From: GCA-003244245 sp963712995
GTDB taxonomy: Bacteria > Actinomycetota > Actinomycetes > Mycobacteriales > Pseudonocardiaceae
Assembly: GCA_963712995.1 (NCBI GenBank)
Contig: CAVQKH010000030.1
Coordinates: 496,001 to 560,000 of the forward strand
Direction: 5' to 3'
Length of the DNA: 64,000 nucleotides
The position numbers and the translations under genes are program-made. Positions 1-7,485 of the stretch are shown one piece after another. Every line of letters begins with the position of its first letter. Position 1 is the stretch's first letter. The notes under the pieces are model-generated. The model was not told where the DNA came from, searched no databases, and saw only the letters and a program-made list of their open reading frames with translations.

Positions 1-374
1 TCCCGGCTGCGCATCGCGATCTGCGCCAGCTGCTCTCGCGGGGACAGGCCATCCGCGCTGCGCACGGCCAGCCCAGCCTCCTCGCGTCGCTTGAGCCCGG
101 CAACGCGCACCATGTAGAACTCGTCCTGGTTCGACGCGAAGATCGCCAGGAATTTGGCCCGCTCCAGCAGCGGCTGGCTGGTGTCCTCGGCGAGCGCGAG
201 CACTCGGGCGTTGAAGTCCAGCCAGGACAGCTCCCGGTTGAGGTAGCGGTCGTCGGGAAGGTCGGTGACCGGGGGTACCGGTGTTGCTGCGGGGGGAGCA
301 GGCGGTACCGTCGCCGCGGCACTGTCGGCCAGCGATGCGCCACGGCCGGTCAGCGGAGCGAGGGGCTGGCTCAC
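1..374 (-). CDS. ppk: Polyphosphate kinase 1, N-terminal part (runs off the window)
   Basis: Makes long-chain polyphosphate from ATP. Only about 124 N-terminal residues are present. After a Pro/Ala-rich lead of about 45 residues comes the typical Ppk1 N-domain start RELSWLDFNARVLALAED, then FLAIFASNQDEFYMVRVAGL. The start is read as GTG at 374-372 (V-S-Q-P-L); upstream ATGs in the other frame run into a stop at once. A perfect 7-bp inverted repeat lies just upstream. The position next to gpsA, transcribed away from it, matches the ppk locus of M. tuberculosis. The catalytic histidine region lies outside the window. Confidence 0.9.
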   Translation of the reverse strand, partial: MSQPLAPLTGRGASLADSAAATVPPAPPAATPVPPVTDLPDDRYLNRELSWLDFNARVLALAEDTSQPLLERAKFLAIFASNQDEFYMVRVAGLKRREEAGLAVRSADGLSPREQLAQIAMRSR

Positions 375-401
375 CCGGCCATTGTTCCGTATCTCGCCAT
401 T

Positions 402-420
402 TCACTGTGGTAAACAGTGA
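402..420. promoter_or_regulatory. Inverted repeat upstream of ppk, possible operator
   Basis: TCACTGT-GGTAA-ACAGTGA is a perfect 7-bp inverted repeat with a 5-bp spacer, about 28 bp ahead of the ppk start. Size and symmetry suit a dimeric repressor site, but I do not recognise the regulator. It also lies just beyond the 3' end of the cofC remnant. Confidence 0.4.
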
Positions 421-424
421 GGTT

Positions 425-560
425 CTTTAGGGGTGAATCCCCAGCCGTTTGAATGTCCAGGGCGGCCCGGGTGAACCGGCCGAGGCCCAGCTCGCGGGCG
501 GTGTCCCGAACCAGCGCGAGGACCAACCGGGCGGCAGGCAGGTACTCGGTGCGAGGAGGA
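425..560 (-). pseudogene. cofC: C-terminal remnant of cofC (2-phospho-L-lactate guanylyltransferase)
   Basis: A minus-strand reading frame contains VRDTARELGLGRFTRAALD, which resembles the CofC C-terminus (a DT...DL...A..LG.G pattern after the final strand). No N-terminal nucleotidyltransferase region exists in the window. The location between ppk and gpsA on the ppk strand is where cofC sits in M. tuberculosis (Rv2983). CofC acts in coenzyme F420 synthesis, so an intact copy would have to be elsewhere if F420 is made. The match is short, so confidence is moderate. Confidence 0.45.
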
Positions 561-564
561 TGAG

Positions 565-942
565 GTGGTGCGGGACAAGACCGGGCTATCCATCGGCGGT
601 TTTTCCATCGGCCTGTGCATCGTGGTGTTCTACCCGCTCACCGAGGTGCCGGTGGTACCGGTGGCGCACTGGGGCACCCACCGGGTCTACGACCACTACC
701 GCAGGCGGTTCCGGCCGCTGCCGCGGACCGAGGTGATCGTGCGGGCCGGGCCGCCGGTGGATCTTTCCGATCTCCGTCGCCGGCCGGTGGAGGGGCCCCT
801 GCTACGGGAGGCCACCGACCGGGTCATGATCGGAGTCCGCACGCTGCTCGCCGAGGTCCGCCAGGAGCCGGCTCCAACCGAATTCTTCGACCCCCAGCAT
901 CCCGGAGGGCGTCCAGGACGGTCCGGGGAGCGGCAGTCATGA
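565..942 (+). pseudogene. plsC: Truncated 1-acylglycerol-3-phosphate acyltransferase (PlsC-like), C-terminal half
   Basis: From about residue 26 onward (VPVVPVAHWGTH, then RPLPRTEVIVRAGPPVDL and LLREATDRVM) the 125-residue frame reads as the C-terminal half of PlsC. The N-terminal half with the HX4D catalytic motif and the EGTRS-type substrate motif is missing. The first 25 residues (KTGLSIGGFSIGLCIVVFYP) do not look like PlsC. The stop overlaps the gpsA start (ATGA), the normal plsC-gpsA coupling. Without HX4D the product cannot be an active acyltransferase. Confidence 0.7.
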
Positions 943-1952
943 GTGTGGCGGTGCAGCGGATCGCGGTGATGGGCGCCGGCTCGTGGGGCACCACCTTCGC
1001 CAAGGTGCTCGCCGACGCGGGCCGCGACGTGGTGCTCTGGGCCCGCCGGGCCGAGGTGGCCGATGCGGTGTGCTCCCAGCACGGCAACCCCGATTACCTG
1101 CCGGGAGTGAGGCTCCCCGCCTCCTTGCAGGCTACCGCGCGGGCGTCGGAGGCGCTGGAGGGCGCGGACACCGTGGTCTTCGCCGTTCCCAGCCAGACGC
1201 TGCGCGACAACCTGGGTGAGTGGCACAAGTCGATCCCGCCGGAGGCCACCCTGATCAGCCTGGCCAAGGGCGTCGAGCTGAACAGCCTCAAGCGGATGAG
1301 CGAGGTGGTGATCGATGTCACTGCCGTCACCCCCGGCCAGGTGGTCGTGGTGTCCGGTCCCAACCTGGCCCGTGAGATCGCCGCCGAGCAGCCCACCGCG
1401 AGTGTGATCGCGTGCACCCAGCACGATCGTGCCGTTGCCGTCCAGCTTGCCTGCGGGACTCATTACTTCCGGCCTTACACCAACACCGATGTCATCGGCT
1501 GCGAACTCGGGGGCGCCTGCAAGAACGTCATCGCCCTGGCGTGCGGGGTCGCCGCCGGCCTGGGATACGGGAACAACACCCTCGCGACGCTGATCACCCG
1601 GGGGCTGGCGGAGATGGGACGGCTGGGTGCGGCACTGGGTGCCGACCCGAGGACCTTCGCCGGCCTGGCCGGTCTCGGTGACCTGGTGGCCACTTGCGCC
1701 TCACCGCTGTCCCGCAACCGCTCCTTCGGCTACCGGTTGGGACTGGGCGAGACCCTCGAGCAGGCCCAGCAGGCCAGCCACGGCCAGGTGGCCGAGGGGG
1801 TGAAGTCCTGTGTGTCGATCCAGGGGCTGGCCGCCCGCTGTGGCGTGGAGGTGCCCATCGCCGATGGGGTTCGCCGGGTCTGTTACAACGGTCAGTCACC
1901 TCGGGACATGGCCGCAGAACTCCTCGGCCGCACCCCCAAACCGGAATGCTGA
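939..1952 (+). CDS. gpsA: NAD(P)-dependent glycerol-3-phosphate dehydrogenase
   Basis: Reduces dihydroxyacetone phosphate to sn-glycerol-3-phosphate for phospholipid synthesis; cytosolic. The 337-residue frame has the Rossmann motif GAGSWGT at 12-18, FAVPSQ at 81-86, SLAKG at 107-111, SGPNLA at 139-144 and the GACKN segment with the catalytic Lys near 195. Length is normal. ATG 939 is chosen because it gives the standard N-terminus and a 4-base overlap with the plsC stop. A longer in-frame extension upstream is only the antisense/overlap of plsC. Confidence 0.95.
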   Translation: MSVAVQRIAVMGAGSWGTTFAKVLADAGRDVVLWARRAEVADAVCSQHGNPDYLPGVRLPASLQATARASEALEGADTVVFAVPSQTLRDNLGEWHKSIPPEATLISLAKGVELNSLKRMSEVVIDVTAVTPGQVVVVSGPNLAREIAAEQPTASVIACTQHDRAVAVQLACGTHYFRPYTNTDVIGCELGGACKNVIALACGVAAGLGYGNNTLATLITRGLAEMGRLGAALGADPRTFAGLAGLGDLVATCASPLSRNRSFGYRLGLGETLEQAQQASHGQVAEGVKSCVSIQGLAARCGVEVPIADGVRRVCYNGQSPRDMAAELLGRTPKPEC

Positions 1953-2012
1953 TCCCCAGAATGCTGTTCAGCGCTCCGCGCAGAGTCAGGACGGGGCGGT
2001 AGCGTTTCGGGT

Positions 2013-3152
2013 ATGTCGCGTCCCCTTGGTCTGCCCGTGGTGCGGTCCTCAGCTTTTGTTTTCGACAGTGCGCAGGACTTCGCCGCGGTGCTCGGTGGCC
2101 AGCGGCCCGGGTACTCCTATTCGCGGATCGACAACCCGACCGCCGCCGCGTTCGCCGCAGCGATCGCTGCGCTGGAGGCACCGGGGCGCGCCGACGTCGG
2201 CGCGGAGCCGTTCGCATCGGGGATGGCGGCCATCTCCGCCACCTTGCTCGGCCACCTCGTCGCCGGTGACGAGGTGATCGCGCCGGCGGACTGTTACGGC
2301 GGTACGTGGGCGCTGCTCACCCGCTGGCTACCTCGGTGGGGGATACATCCGGTACTGATCGACATCACAGATGTCGACGCCGTCCGGGCCGCGCTCACCC
2401 CGCGTACCCAGATGATCTACGCCGAGACCATCGCCAACCCGACGCTGTCGGTGCCTGACCTGCCCGCTCTTGCCGACCTCGCGCGCGGCGCGAACAGCAG
2501 GCTGGTGGTGGACTCGACCTTCGCCACCCCCGTCATCTGCCGACCGTTGGAGTATGGGGCCGATCTGGTGGTGCATTCGGCGACCAAGTTCTTCGGTGGG
2601 CACGCGGACGCCACCGGAGGGGTGGTGATCGGTCGGAGGGAAAGCCTCGAACCGATCCGCGAAGCGCGGATCGACCTCGGCGGGTGCCTGGCTCCGGACG
2701 AGGCGTTCCTGCTGCACCGGGGGCTGGCGACGCTGGAGCTGCGGGTACGGCGGCAATGCGCGAGCGCGTCGGTGCTTGCCGAGAAGCTCGCTGGTCATCC
2801 AGCGGTGCACCGGGTGCGCTACCCGGGGCTGCCCGCGCACCCGCAGCACGGCAGTGCCGCCCGGCTGTTCCGCGAGGGCCTGTTCGGCAGCCTGATCACG
2901 GTGGACGTCCATGGTGGACGGACTGGTGGCATGGCCTTCTGCGACGCGCTTCGCGCGGTACGGATCGCGTCGTCGCTGGGTAGTGTGCACTCCAAGGTCA
3001 GCCATGCGGCATCGACCACGCACCGCCAGCTCGACGACACCGCATTGGCAGCGGCCGGTATCGCACCCGGCCAGGTGAGACTGTCCATCGGGGTGGAGGA
3101 CCCCGAGGAGTTACTCACCGATCTGCGTCAGGCACTCGAAGCAAGTTCTTGA
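2013..3152 (+). CDS. Cystathionine gamma-lyase / gamma-synthase family PLP enzyme
   Basis: Cys/Met-metabolism PLP enzyme of 379 residues. The PLP lysine lies in HSATKFFGGHADATGG (K192). Other family segments are YSRIDNPT (37-43), FASGMAAI (67-74), YGGTWALL and SLGSVHSK near the C-terminus. It is followed by a leader peptide and cysteine dioxygenase, so a role in cysteine formation or breakdown from cystathionine is likely; lyase versus synthase cannot be settled from sequence. The start ATG 2013 gives the usual short N-terminus. A TTGACT hexamer for the next transcript overlaps its stop codon. Confidence 0.85.
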   Translation: MSRPLGLPVVRSSAFVFDSAQDFAAVLGGQRPGYSYSRIDNPTAAAFAAAIAALEAPGRADVGAEPFASGMAAISATLLGHLVAGDEVIAPADCYGGTWALLTRWLPRWGIHPVLIDITDVDAVRAALTPRTQMIYAETIANPTLSVPDLPALADLARGANSRLVVDSTFATPVICRPLEYGADLVVHSATKFFGGHADATGGVVIGRRESLEPIREARIDLGGCLAPDEAFLLHRGLATLELRVRRQCASASVLAEKLAGHPAVHRVRYPGLPAHPQHGSAARLFREGLFGSLITVDVHGGRTGGMAFCDALRAVRIASSLGSVHSKVSHAASTTHRQLDDTALAAAGIAPGQVRLSIGVEDPEELLTDLRQALEASS

Positions 3153-3178
3153 CTAGCACGGTAATCGGCTGGTTTGAT
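3149..3178 (+). promoter_or_regulatory. Candidate promoter of the leader peptide-cysteine dioxygenase transcript
   Basis: TTGACT (3149-3154) is followed after 18 bp by TTTGAT (3173-3178). The GTG of the leader ORF begins 8 bp further on, so the transcript may start at or beside that GTG and be leaderless. The -10 match is weak. Confidence 0.4.
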
Positions 3179-3186
3179 CATTCATT

Positions 3187-3267
3187 GTGAGCAGCACTGT
3201 CGCCTTGGTCCAGCGGTCCCCCGTGGATCTGCGCCGGGTGGCGAGCGCGCTCTGTCCCACGCGGTGA
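3187..3267 (+). CDS. Short leader peptide ahead of cysteine dioxygenase (26 residues)
   Basis: GTG 3187 to TGA 3265-3267 encodes 26 residues ending in VDLRRVASALCPTR. This fits the actinobacterial putative leader peptide family (R.H.DL.RV.SALC-type ending) found before sulfur-metabolism genes. The single Cys lies four residues from the end, so ribosome stalling or release there could depend on cysteine supply. It lies about 100 bp before the cysteine dioxygenase start and appears to have its own promoter. The attenuation role is inferred. No ribosome-binding site precedes the GTG, which fits leaderless translation. Confidence 0.6.
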   Translation: MSSTVALVQRSPVDLRRVASALCPTR

Positions 3268-3364
3268 AGCCCCTGTCCTGCTGACCGCGTGTCTGTGACG
3301 TCCCGCCCTGCCGGGTGGTGACCGTTGCGTGGTCGGCTCACCGACCTCGCTCCAGGAGCCTGCC

Positions 3365-3868
3365 GTGCACGCTGTGCCCTACCTCACTGTCCCCGCCCCC
3401 GACATGACCCGTCCGGGCAGCCCGACCAGCCTGGCGATGACCTTGGCCGCGCATCCCGAGCGGTGGCGCCCGCTGGTGAACTACCGCACCGACACCCGCT
3501 GGTACCGGCTACTCGAACAGACCCCGCAGCTTGAGGTGTGGCTGCTGAGTTGGCTGCCCGGCCAGGGCACCGACCTACATGATCACGGTCAGACCTCGGG
3601 TGCCTTCGCGATCGCCGCGGGCACCCTGACCGAGCGGGTGGTCGCCACCAAACCGGACCGCTCGACGGTGGAGGTCACCAGGGAGCTGGGCGCCGGGCAC
3701 TGCCGCGCCTTCGGCCCGCGTTACGTTCACCAGGTGACCAACGCCGGTGCAGTCCCCGCCGTGAGTGTGCACGTCTACACACCCGGTCTGACCATGATGA
3801 ACCGCTTCCGGCTGGAGCTGCCGGGGCTGCACCACGTCGCGGTGGAGCAGCCCGGAGTGGACTGGTGA
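3365..3868 (+). CDS. Cysteine dioxygenase (cupin)
   Basis: Oxidises L-cysteine to cysteine sulfinate with O2 and ferrous iron. The 167-residue cupin has the metal-binding pair in LHDHGQTSGAFAIAAG and a later His in YVHQVTN, the typical bacterial CDO set. GTG 3365 is chosen over an upstream ATG (3329) because AGGAG at 3354-3358 is spaced 6 bases from it. It follows a cysteine-ending leader peptide and a cystathionine-processing enzyme, which together form a sulfur amino acid unit. Expression is probably tuned by cysteine through the leader (inference). Confidence 0.85.
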   Translation: MHAVPYLTVPAPDMTRPGSPTSLAMTLAAHPERWRPLVNYRTDTRWYRLLEQTPQLEVWLLSWLPGQGTDLHDHGQTSGAFAIAAGTLTERVVATKPDRSTVEVTRELGAGHCRAFGPRYVHQVTNAGAVPAVSVHVYTPGLTMMNRFRLELPGLHHVAVEQPGVDW

Positions 3869-3941
3869 GCTGTCCACCGGCAGCGCTCAGCCTCGAACAG
3901 ATGCTCCTGGGCCGCCGTGTCACCGGGAGTAGGGTGCGGCC

Positions 3942-5042
3942 ATGACGGATCGTCGGCTGCGCGTCGTCGTCGTTTTCGGTGGCCGCAGCAGCGAGCACGC
4001 GATCTCCTGCGTCTCGGCGGGAAGCGTGCTGGCCCACCTGGACCGGACACGATTCGATGTCATTGCGGTCGGTATCAGCCCCGATGGCGCCTGGGTGCTG
4101 GGAACCGACGAGCCGGACGGGCTCGCGATCCAGGACCGGACTCTGCCGAGTGTGGACTCCACCGGCGTGGCGCTGACCCTGCCCGGTGACCCGACCCGGC
4201 GGGAACTGGTGCGCATCGCGGGCGAGCAGTGCGGTGAGGTGCTCTGCGGAGTGGACGTGGTGTTCCCGGTGCTGCACGGGGCCTTCGGCGAGGACGGCAC
4301 GATCCAGGGGCTGCTGGAGTTGGCCGGTCTGCCTTACGTCGGCTGCGGGGTACTCGCCAGCGCGGCGGGCATGGACAAGGACTTCGCCCGCAAGCTGCTG
4401 TGCGCCGAGGGTTTGCCGGTCACCGACACGGTGGTGCTGCGCGGCGAGGACGTCACCCTCACCGCGGCGCAGCGCGCCCGGTTGGGTTTGCCGGTCTTCG
4501 TCAAACCAGCCAGAGCGGGCTCATCGCTGGGTGTCAGCAAGGTGGTGGACTGGTCGGAACTGCCCGGCGCGCTCTCCGCCGCGCGCGATGTCGATCCCAA
4601 GGTGCTGGTCGAGGCGGCGGTGATCGGCCGCGAGGTGGAGTGTGGGGTGCTGGAGTTCCCCGACGGCCGGATCGCGGCGTCGCTTCCCGCCGAGATCCGG
4701 ATGGTAGCTGCGGATTGCGCAGGTTGGTACGACTTCGACGCCAAGTATCTCGACGACGCGTGTGAATTCGATGTTCCGGCCAAGCTGGATGACGATGTCA
4801 CCGCCTCGCTGCAGGCGATGGCTGTTGCCGCGTTTCGTTCGTTGGACTGCCAGGGTCTTGCGCGGGTGGACTTCTTCGTCCGGCCCGATGGCTCGTTGAT
4901 CATTAATGAGATCAACACGATGCCCGGCTTCACGCCGATCTCGATGTATCCGCGGATGTGGGCAGTGACCGGAGTGGACTACTCGACCCTGTTGTCGATA
5001 TTGATCGACACCGCGGTCGCCCGCGGCACCGGATTGCGTTGA
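3942..5042 (+). CDS. ddl: D-alanine--D-alanine ligase
   Basis: Joins two D-Ala with ATP for peptidoglycan precursors. The 366-residue ATP-grasp protein starts VVVVFGGRSSEHAIS. It contains HGAFGEDGTIQGLLEL, VFVKPARAGSSLGVSKV (ATP-binding Lys) and FFVRPDGSLIINEINTMPGFT (metal and substrate residues). Length matches the family. The start ATG 3942 gives the expected N-terminus. The gene is an expected member of this conserved gene string; nothing unusual is seen. Confidence 0.96.
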   Translation: MTDRRLRVVVVFGGRSSEHAISCVSAGSVLAHLDRTRFDVIAVGISPDGAWVLGTDEPDGLAIQDRTLPSVDSTGVALTLPGDPTRRELVRIAGEQCGEVLCGVDVVFPVLHGAFGEDGTIQGLLELAGLPYVGCGVLASAAGMDKDFARKLLCAEGLPVTDTVVLRGEDVTLTAAQRARLGLPVFVKPARAGSSLGVSKVVDWSELPGALSAARDVDPKVLVEAAVIGREVECGVLEFPDGRIAASLPAEIRMVAADCAGWYDFDAKYLDDACEFDVPAKLDDDVTASLQAMAVAAFRSLDCQGLARVDFFVRPDGSLIINEINTMPGFTPISMYPRMWAVTGVDYSTLLSILIDTAVARGTGLR

Positions 5043-5136
5043 GTCACTGGCACGATCGGGACGGATTCGTCTGACATTGTTGGGTCAAATGGGTGAACTC
5101 CAGCGACCAAGCGATGACCGGCTAGTTAAGCATAGG

Positions 5137-5154
5137 GGGCCGCTGCGGCGGCCC
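5137..5154 (+). terminator. GC-rich hairpin after ddl
   Basis: GGGCCGC-TGCG-GCGGCCC is a perfect 7-bp stem about 95 bp past the ddl stop and ahead of the DUF742 gene. There is no T run, which is usual for actinomycete terminators. It could also fold in the leader of the next gene. Confidence 0.35.
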
Positions 5155-5191
5155 GCATGGGCGCTGGTCGACGTCGGGTGGAGGTGGCGAA

Positions 5192-5593
5192 TTGTCTGTC
5201 TCACGGGAAAGCGACGGCACCGGCGATCCAGCCGACGAATGGGGTGAGCCGGAGGATTTCCGGTCCGTAGTCCGTCCGTACACCTGGACCCGGGGGCGTA
5301 CCCGGCCGGTTCATGACCTCGCCGTCGAGACGCTGGTGTCCACCAGCGACGAAGGCCGGGACCTGACATCGATCTGCTCGGCAGAGCACGCCGCGATCGT
5401 CGAATTGTGCACAGAGATCCGCTCGGTCGCGGAGGTCGCGGCCCTGCTGGCGCTGCCGCTGGGGGTGGCTCGGGTGCTGCTCGCCGATATGATCGACACC
5501 GGCCTGGTGCACGTGCACCGCAATCTGGGCTGGGAGAGCGGGCCGGACCTCTCGTTGCTGGAACGGGTCCTGGACGGTCTGTACCGGCTGTAA
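5192..5593 (+). CDS. DUF742 domain protein
   Basis: 133 residues with the DUF742 pattern: a charged N-terminus, VVRPYTWTRGRTRP near 26-39, LVSTSDEG, then a winged-helix-like C-terminus (IVELCTEIRSVAEVAALLALPLGVARVLLADMIDTGLVHVH). DUF742 proteins usually sit in conservon operons with a roadblock protein, a sensor kinase and a small GTPase; none of these is next to this one. TTG 5192 is used as start because GGAGGTGG lies 5-12 bases upstream. Function as a free-standing protein is unknown. Confidence 0.8.
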   Translation: MSVSRESDGTGDPADEWGEPEDFRSVVRPYTWTRGRTRPVHDLAVETLVSTSDEGRDLTSICSAEHAAIVELCTEIRSVAEVAALLALPLGVARVLLADMIDTGLVHVHRNLGWESGPDLSLLERVLDGLYRL

Positions 5594-5598
5594 CGCGG

Positions 5599-6129
5599 TC
5601 AGTGTGGGACGGGCACCTCTGCTCGCGGCAGCGTGCGCGAGATCACGGTGGCGATCTGTTGGAGCGCTCCGCTGCCACTGCTCGCAGGCAAGGCCACCGC
5701 GACGAAGACCGGTCGGTCTACCGCGACCCAGGTGCTCATGCCAGGGTTGGGGATCTCGAGGAACTGCACGCCGGACACGGTCAGCAGCCGTGCGGTAGCC
5801 GTGAGCTCGACCGGTCGGTCGAGCCCGCAGCGCAGCACGACCGGCGGATCACCCCAGCCGGCCGTTCCCACCGGGATCGGGGCGCGGAGCTGCCGGCGTT
5901 GCAGCGCGCCCAATTCGCCGCCCTCCAGCGTCTCGGGCAGCGCGCCCAGCAGCCGCGCGCACTCCGCGGAATCGGCCGCGGGTGCCGGTACCACGGCCAG
6001 CCCCAGCGGCCCCAGCGTTTGATTGCGCACCAGCGACGCAGCGATGAGCACCCCCACCAACAACGCCACGACGAGCGTCAGCGCTACGCCCAGCGGCCAC
6101 CGCGGAGGGACCATGCGCTCGACCACCAT
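5599..6129 (-). CDS. DUF3515 family membrane-anchored protein
   Basis: 176 residues: one N-terminal membrane helix (about 13-32, LGVALTLVVALLVGVLIAASL), then an extracellular domain with two Cys (ECARLLGALP and VLRCGLDRP) and a WVAVDRPVFVAVALP segment. It matches the DUF3515 protein (Rv2980-like) found beside ddl and thiL in actinobacteria. Its ATG shares one base with the stop of the upstream Lrp-like gene, so the two are co-translated. Function unknown; likely envelope-associated. Confidence 0.8.
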   Translation of the reverse strand: MVVERMVPPRWPLGVALTLVVALLVGVLIAASLVRNQTLGPLGLAVVPAPAADSAECARLLGALPETLEGGELGALQRRQLRAPIPVGTAGWGDPPVVLRCGLDRPVELTATARLLTVSGVQFLEIPNPGMSTWVAVDRPVFVAVALPASSGSGALQQIATVISRTLPRAEVPVPH

Positions 6130-6392
6130 CAGGACAGGTGGACCACGGGGCAGGTCAGGGTGCGGGTGATGCCCGCCACCCGCTGCACACCGGCCACGAC
6201 CAGCTGACCCAGCTGGTCCACGTCGACGGCTTCCGCCCGCACGATCACGTCATAGGGGCCGGTGACGTCCTCGGCGCTCGCCACGCCGGGCAGGTTCGAC
6301 ACCGCCGCTGCCACCTCGGCGGCCTTGCCGACCTCGGTCTGGATGAGGATGTATGCCTGAACCACGGCGTGGCCCTTCGTCTCGTCGGCCAT
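6129..6392 (-). CDS. Lrp/AsnC ligand-binding-domain protein without DNA-binding domain
   Basis: 87 residues containing only the RAM fold: VQAYILIQTEVGKAAEVAAA, then VTGPYDVIVRAEAVDVDQLG and a last strand. There is no helix-turn-helix. Such stand-alone RAM proteins bind amino acids or act as partners of full Lrp proteins. The start is ATG 6392-6390; a GTG nine codons later is the alternative. The stop overlaps the DUF3515 start by one base. Confidence 0.75.
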   Translation of the reverse strand: MADETKGHAVVQAYILIQTEVGKAAEVAAAVSNLPGVASAEDVTGPYDVIVRAEAVDVDQLGQLVVAGVQRVAGITRTLTCPVVHLS

Positions 6393-6461
6393 ATGGAGGG
6401 TTGTATGGGGGTCAGGAGGGGGCAGAACAAAACCTACCGCCTGGATCGGAGATGTGACGGG

Positions 6462-7451
6462 GTGTGTGCAGCCGCTGCTACCGAGTCGGACCCGCCTCCG
6501 GCCGGCCGAGGTTCGGTCGCTGACCTGGGGGAATTCGGGCTGATCGCCCGGGTCACCGCGGGCCGGTCCCTGCCGTTCGGCACCCTGCTGGGCCCAGGGG
6601 ACGACGCGGCGGTGCTCACCACCGCGGACCGTCGAGTTGTGGTGAGCACCGACGTGCTCGTCGAGGGAGTGCATTTCCGCCTGGACTGGTCCACCCCGCA
6701 CCAGGTCGGACGCAAAGCGGTGGCAGCCGGCCTGGCCGATGTCGCGGCCATGGGAGCAGTGCCCACGGCATTGGTCGTCGGGTTGGCCGCCCCCGGTCAG
6801 ACCCCGGTGTCCACGGTGGATGAGCTGGTGGACGGGATGTGGGAAGAGGCCGGGCGGGTCGAGGCCGGCATCGTCGGTGGCGACGTGGTCAGCTGCGCCG
6901 AACTCGTCATCTCGGTGACCGCGCTGGGGGATCTGCAGGGCCGCGCGCCGGTCACCCGTGCCGGGGCCCGGGTCGGTGATGTGCTCGGGGTGTGCGGCAG
7001 GTTGGGTTGGTCCGCCGCCGGCCTCGCCGTGCTCCGACGGGGTTTCCGATCTCCGCTGGCGGTCGTGGGCGCCCACCGAGTGCCAGAACCTCCCTACGCC
7101 GCCGGCCCGCAGGCCGCCGCGGCCGGCGCCACAGCGATGATCGACATCTCGGATGGCCTGCTCGCTGACGCCGGGCACCTCGTGGAGGCCTCGGGCGTCG
7201 GTATCGACATCGATTCAGCAGCGGTGCCGGTGGCCAGCAGGTTGATCGAAGTAGCCGCCGCATTGGGCGCCGACGCCCGGCACTGGGTGCTCACCGGCGG
7301 CGAGGACCACGCGCTGCTGGCGTGTTTCCCCCAGGAAACTGCGCTACCCACGGGCTGGACCAAGATCGGTGCAATGCGGGAGGGCCGCAGCGTGACCGTG
7401 GACGGTAGATCTTACGAAGGCCCGGCGGGATGGACACACTTCGAGTCGTGA
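6462..7451 (+). CDS. thiL: Thiamine-monophosphate kinase
   Basis: Phosphorylates thiamine monophosphate to thiamine diphosphate with ATP. About 329 residues of the PurM-like fold: LGPGDDAAVL, VVSTDVLVEGVHFRLDW, DVAAMGAVPTAL, GGDVVSC, IDISDGLLADAGHL and LTGGEDHALLA. All metal-binding Asp motifs are present. The start is uncertain; GTG 6462 is chosen with GGAG 10 bases upstream, because the open frame runs much further up through the Lrp gene on the other strand. Confidence 0.9.
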   Translation: MCAAAATESDPPPAGRGSVADLGEFGLIARVTAGRSLPFGTLLGPGDDAAVLTTADRRVVVSTDVLVEGVHFRLDWSTPHQVGRKAVAAGLADVAAMGAVPTALVVGLAAPGQTPVSTVDELVDGMWEEAGRVEAGIVGGDVVSCAELVISVTALGDLQGRAPVTRAGARVGDVLGVCGRLGWSAAGLAVLRRGFRSPLAVVGAHRVPEPPYAAGPQAAAAGATAMIDISDGLLADAGHLVEASGVGIDIDSAAVPVASRLIEVAAALGADARHWVLTGGEDHALLACFPQETALPTGWTKIGAMREGRSVTVDGRSYEGPAGWTHFES

Positions 7452-7485
7452 GCTGCTGGCATCGCCGCTGTATTAGGCTGCCCCG

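Noticed and set aside
696..1463. Long minus-strand open frame of 255 codons opposite gpsA
   Set aside because: It is the antisense shadow of gpsA; high GC keeps it open and the translation has no domain features.
6138..6461. N-terminal extension of thiL by 108 codons
   Set aside because: It is antisense to the Lrp-like gene and has no ThiL similarity; the ThiL fold starts after GTG 6462.
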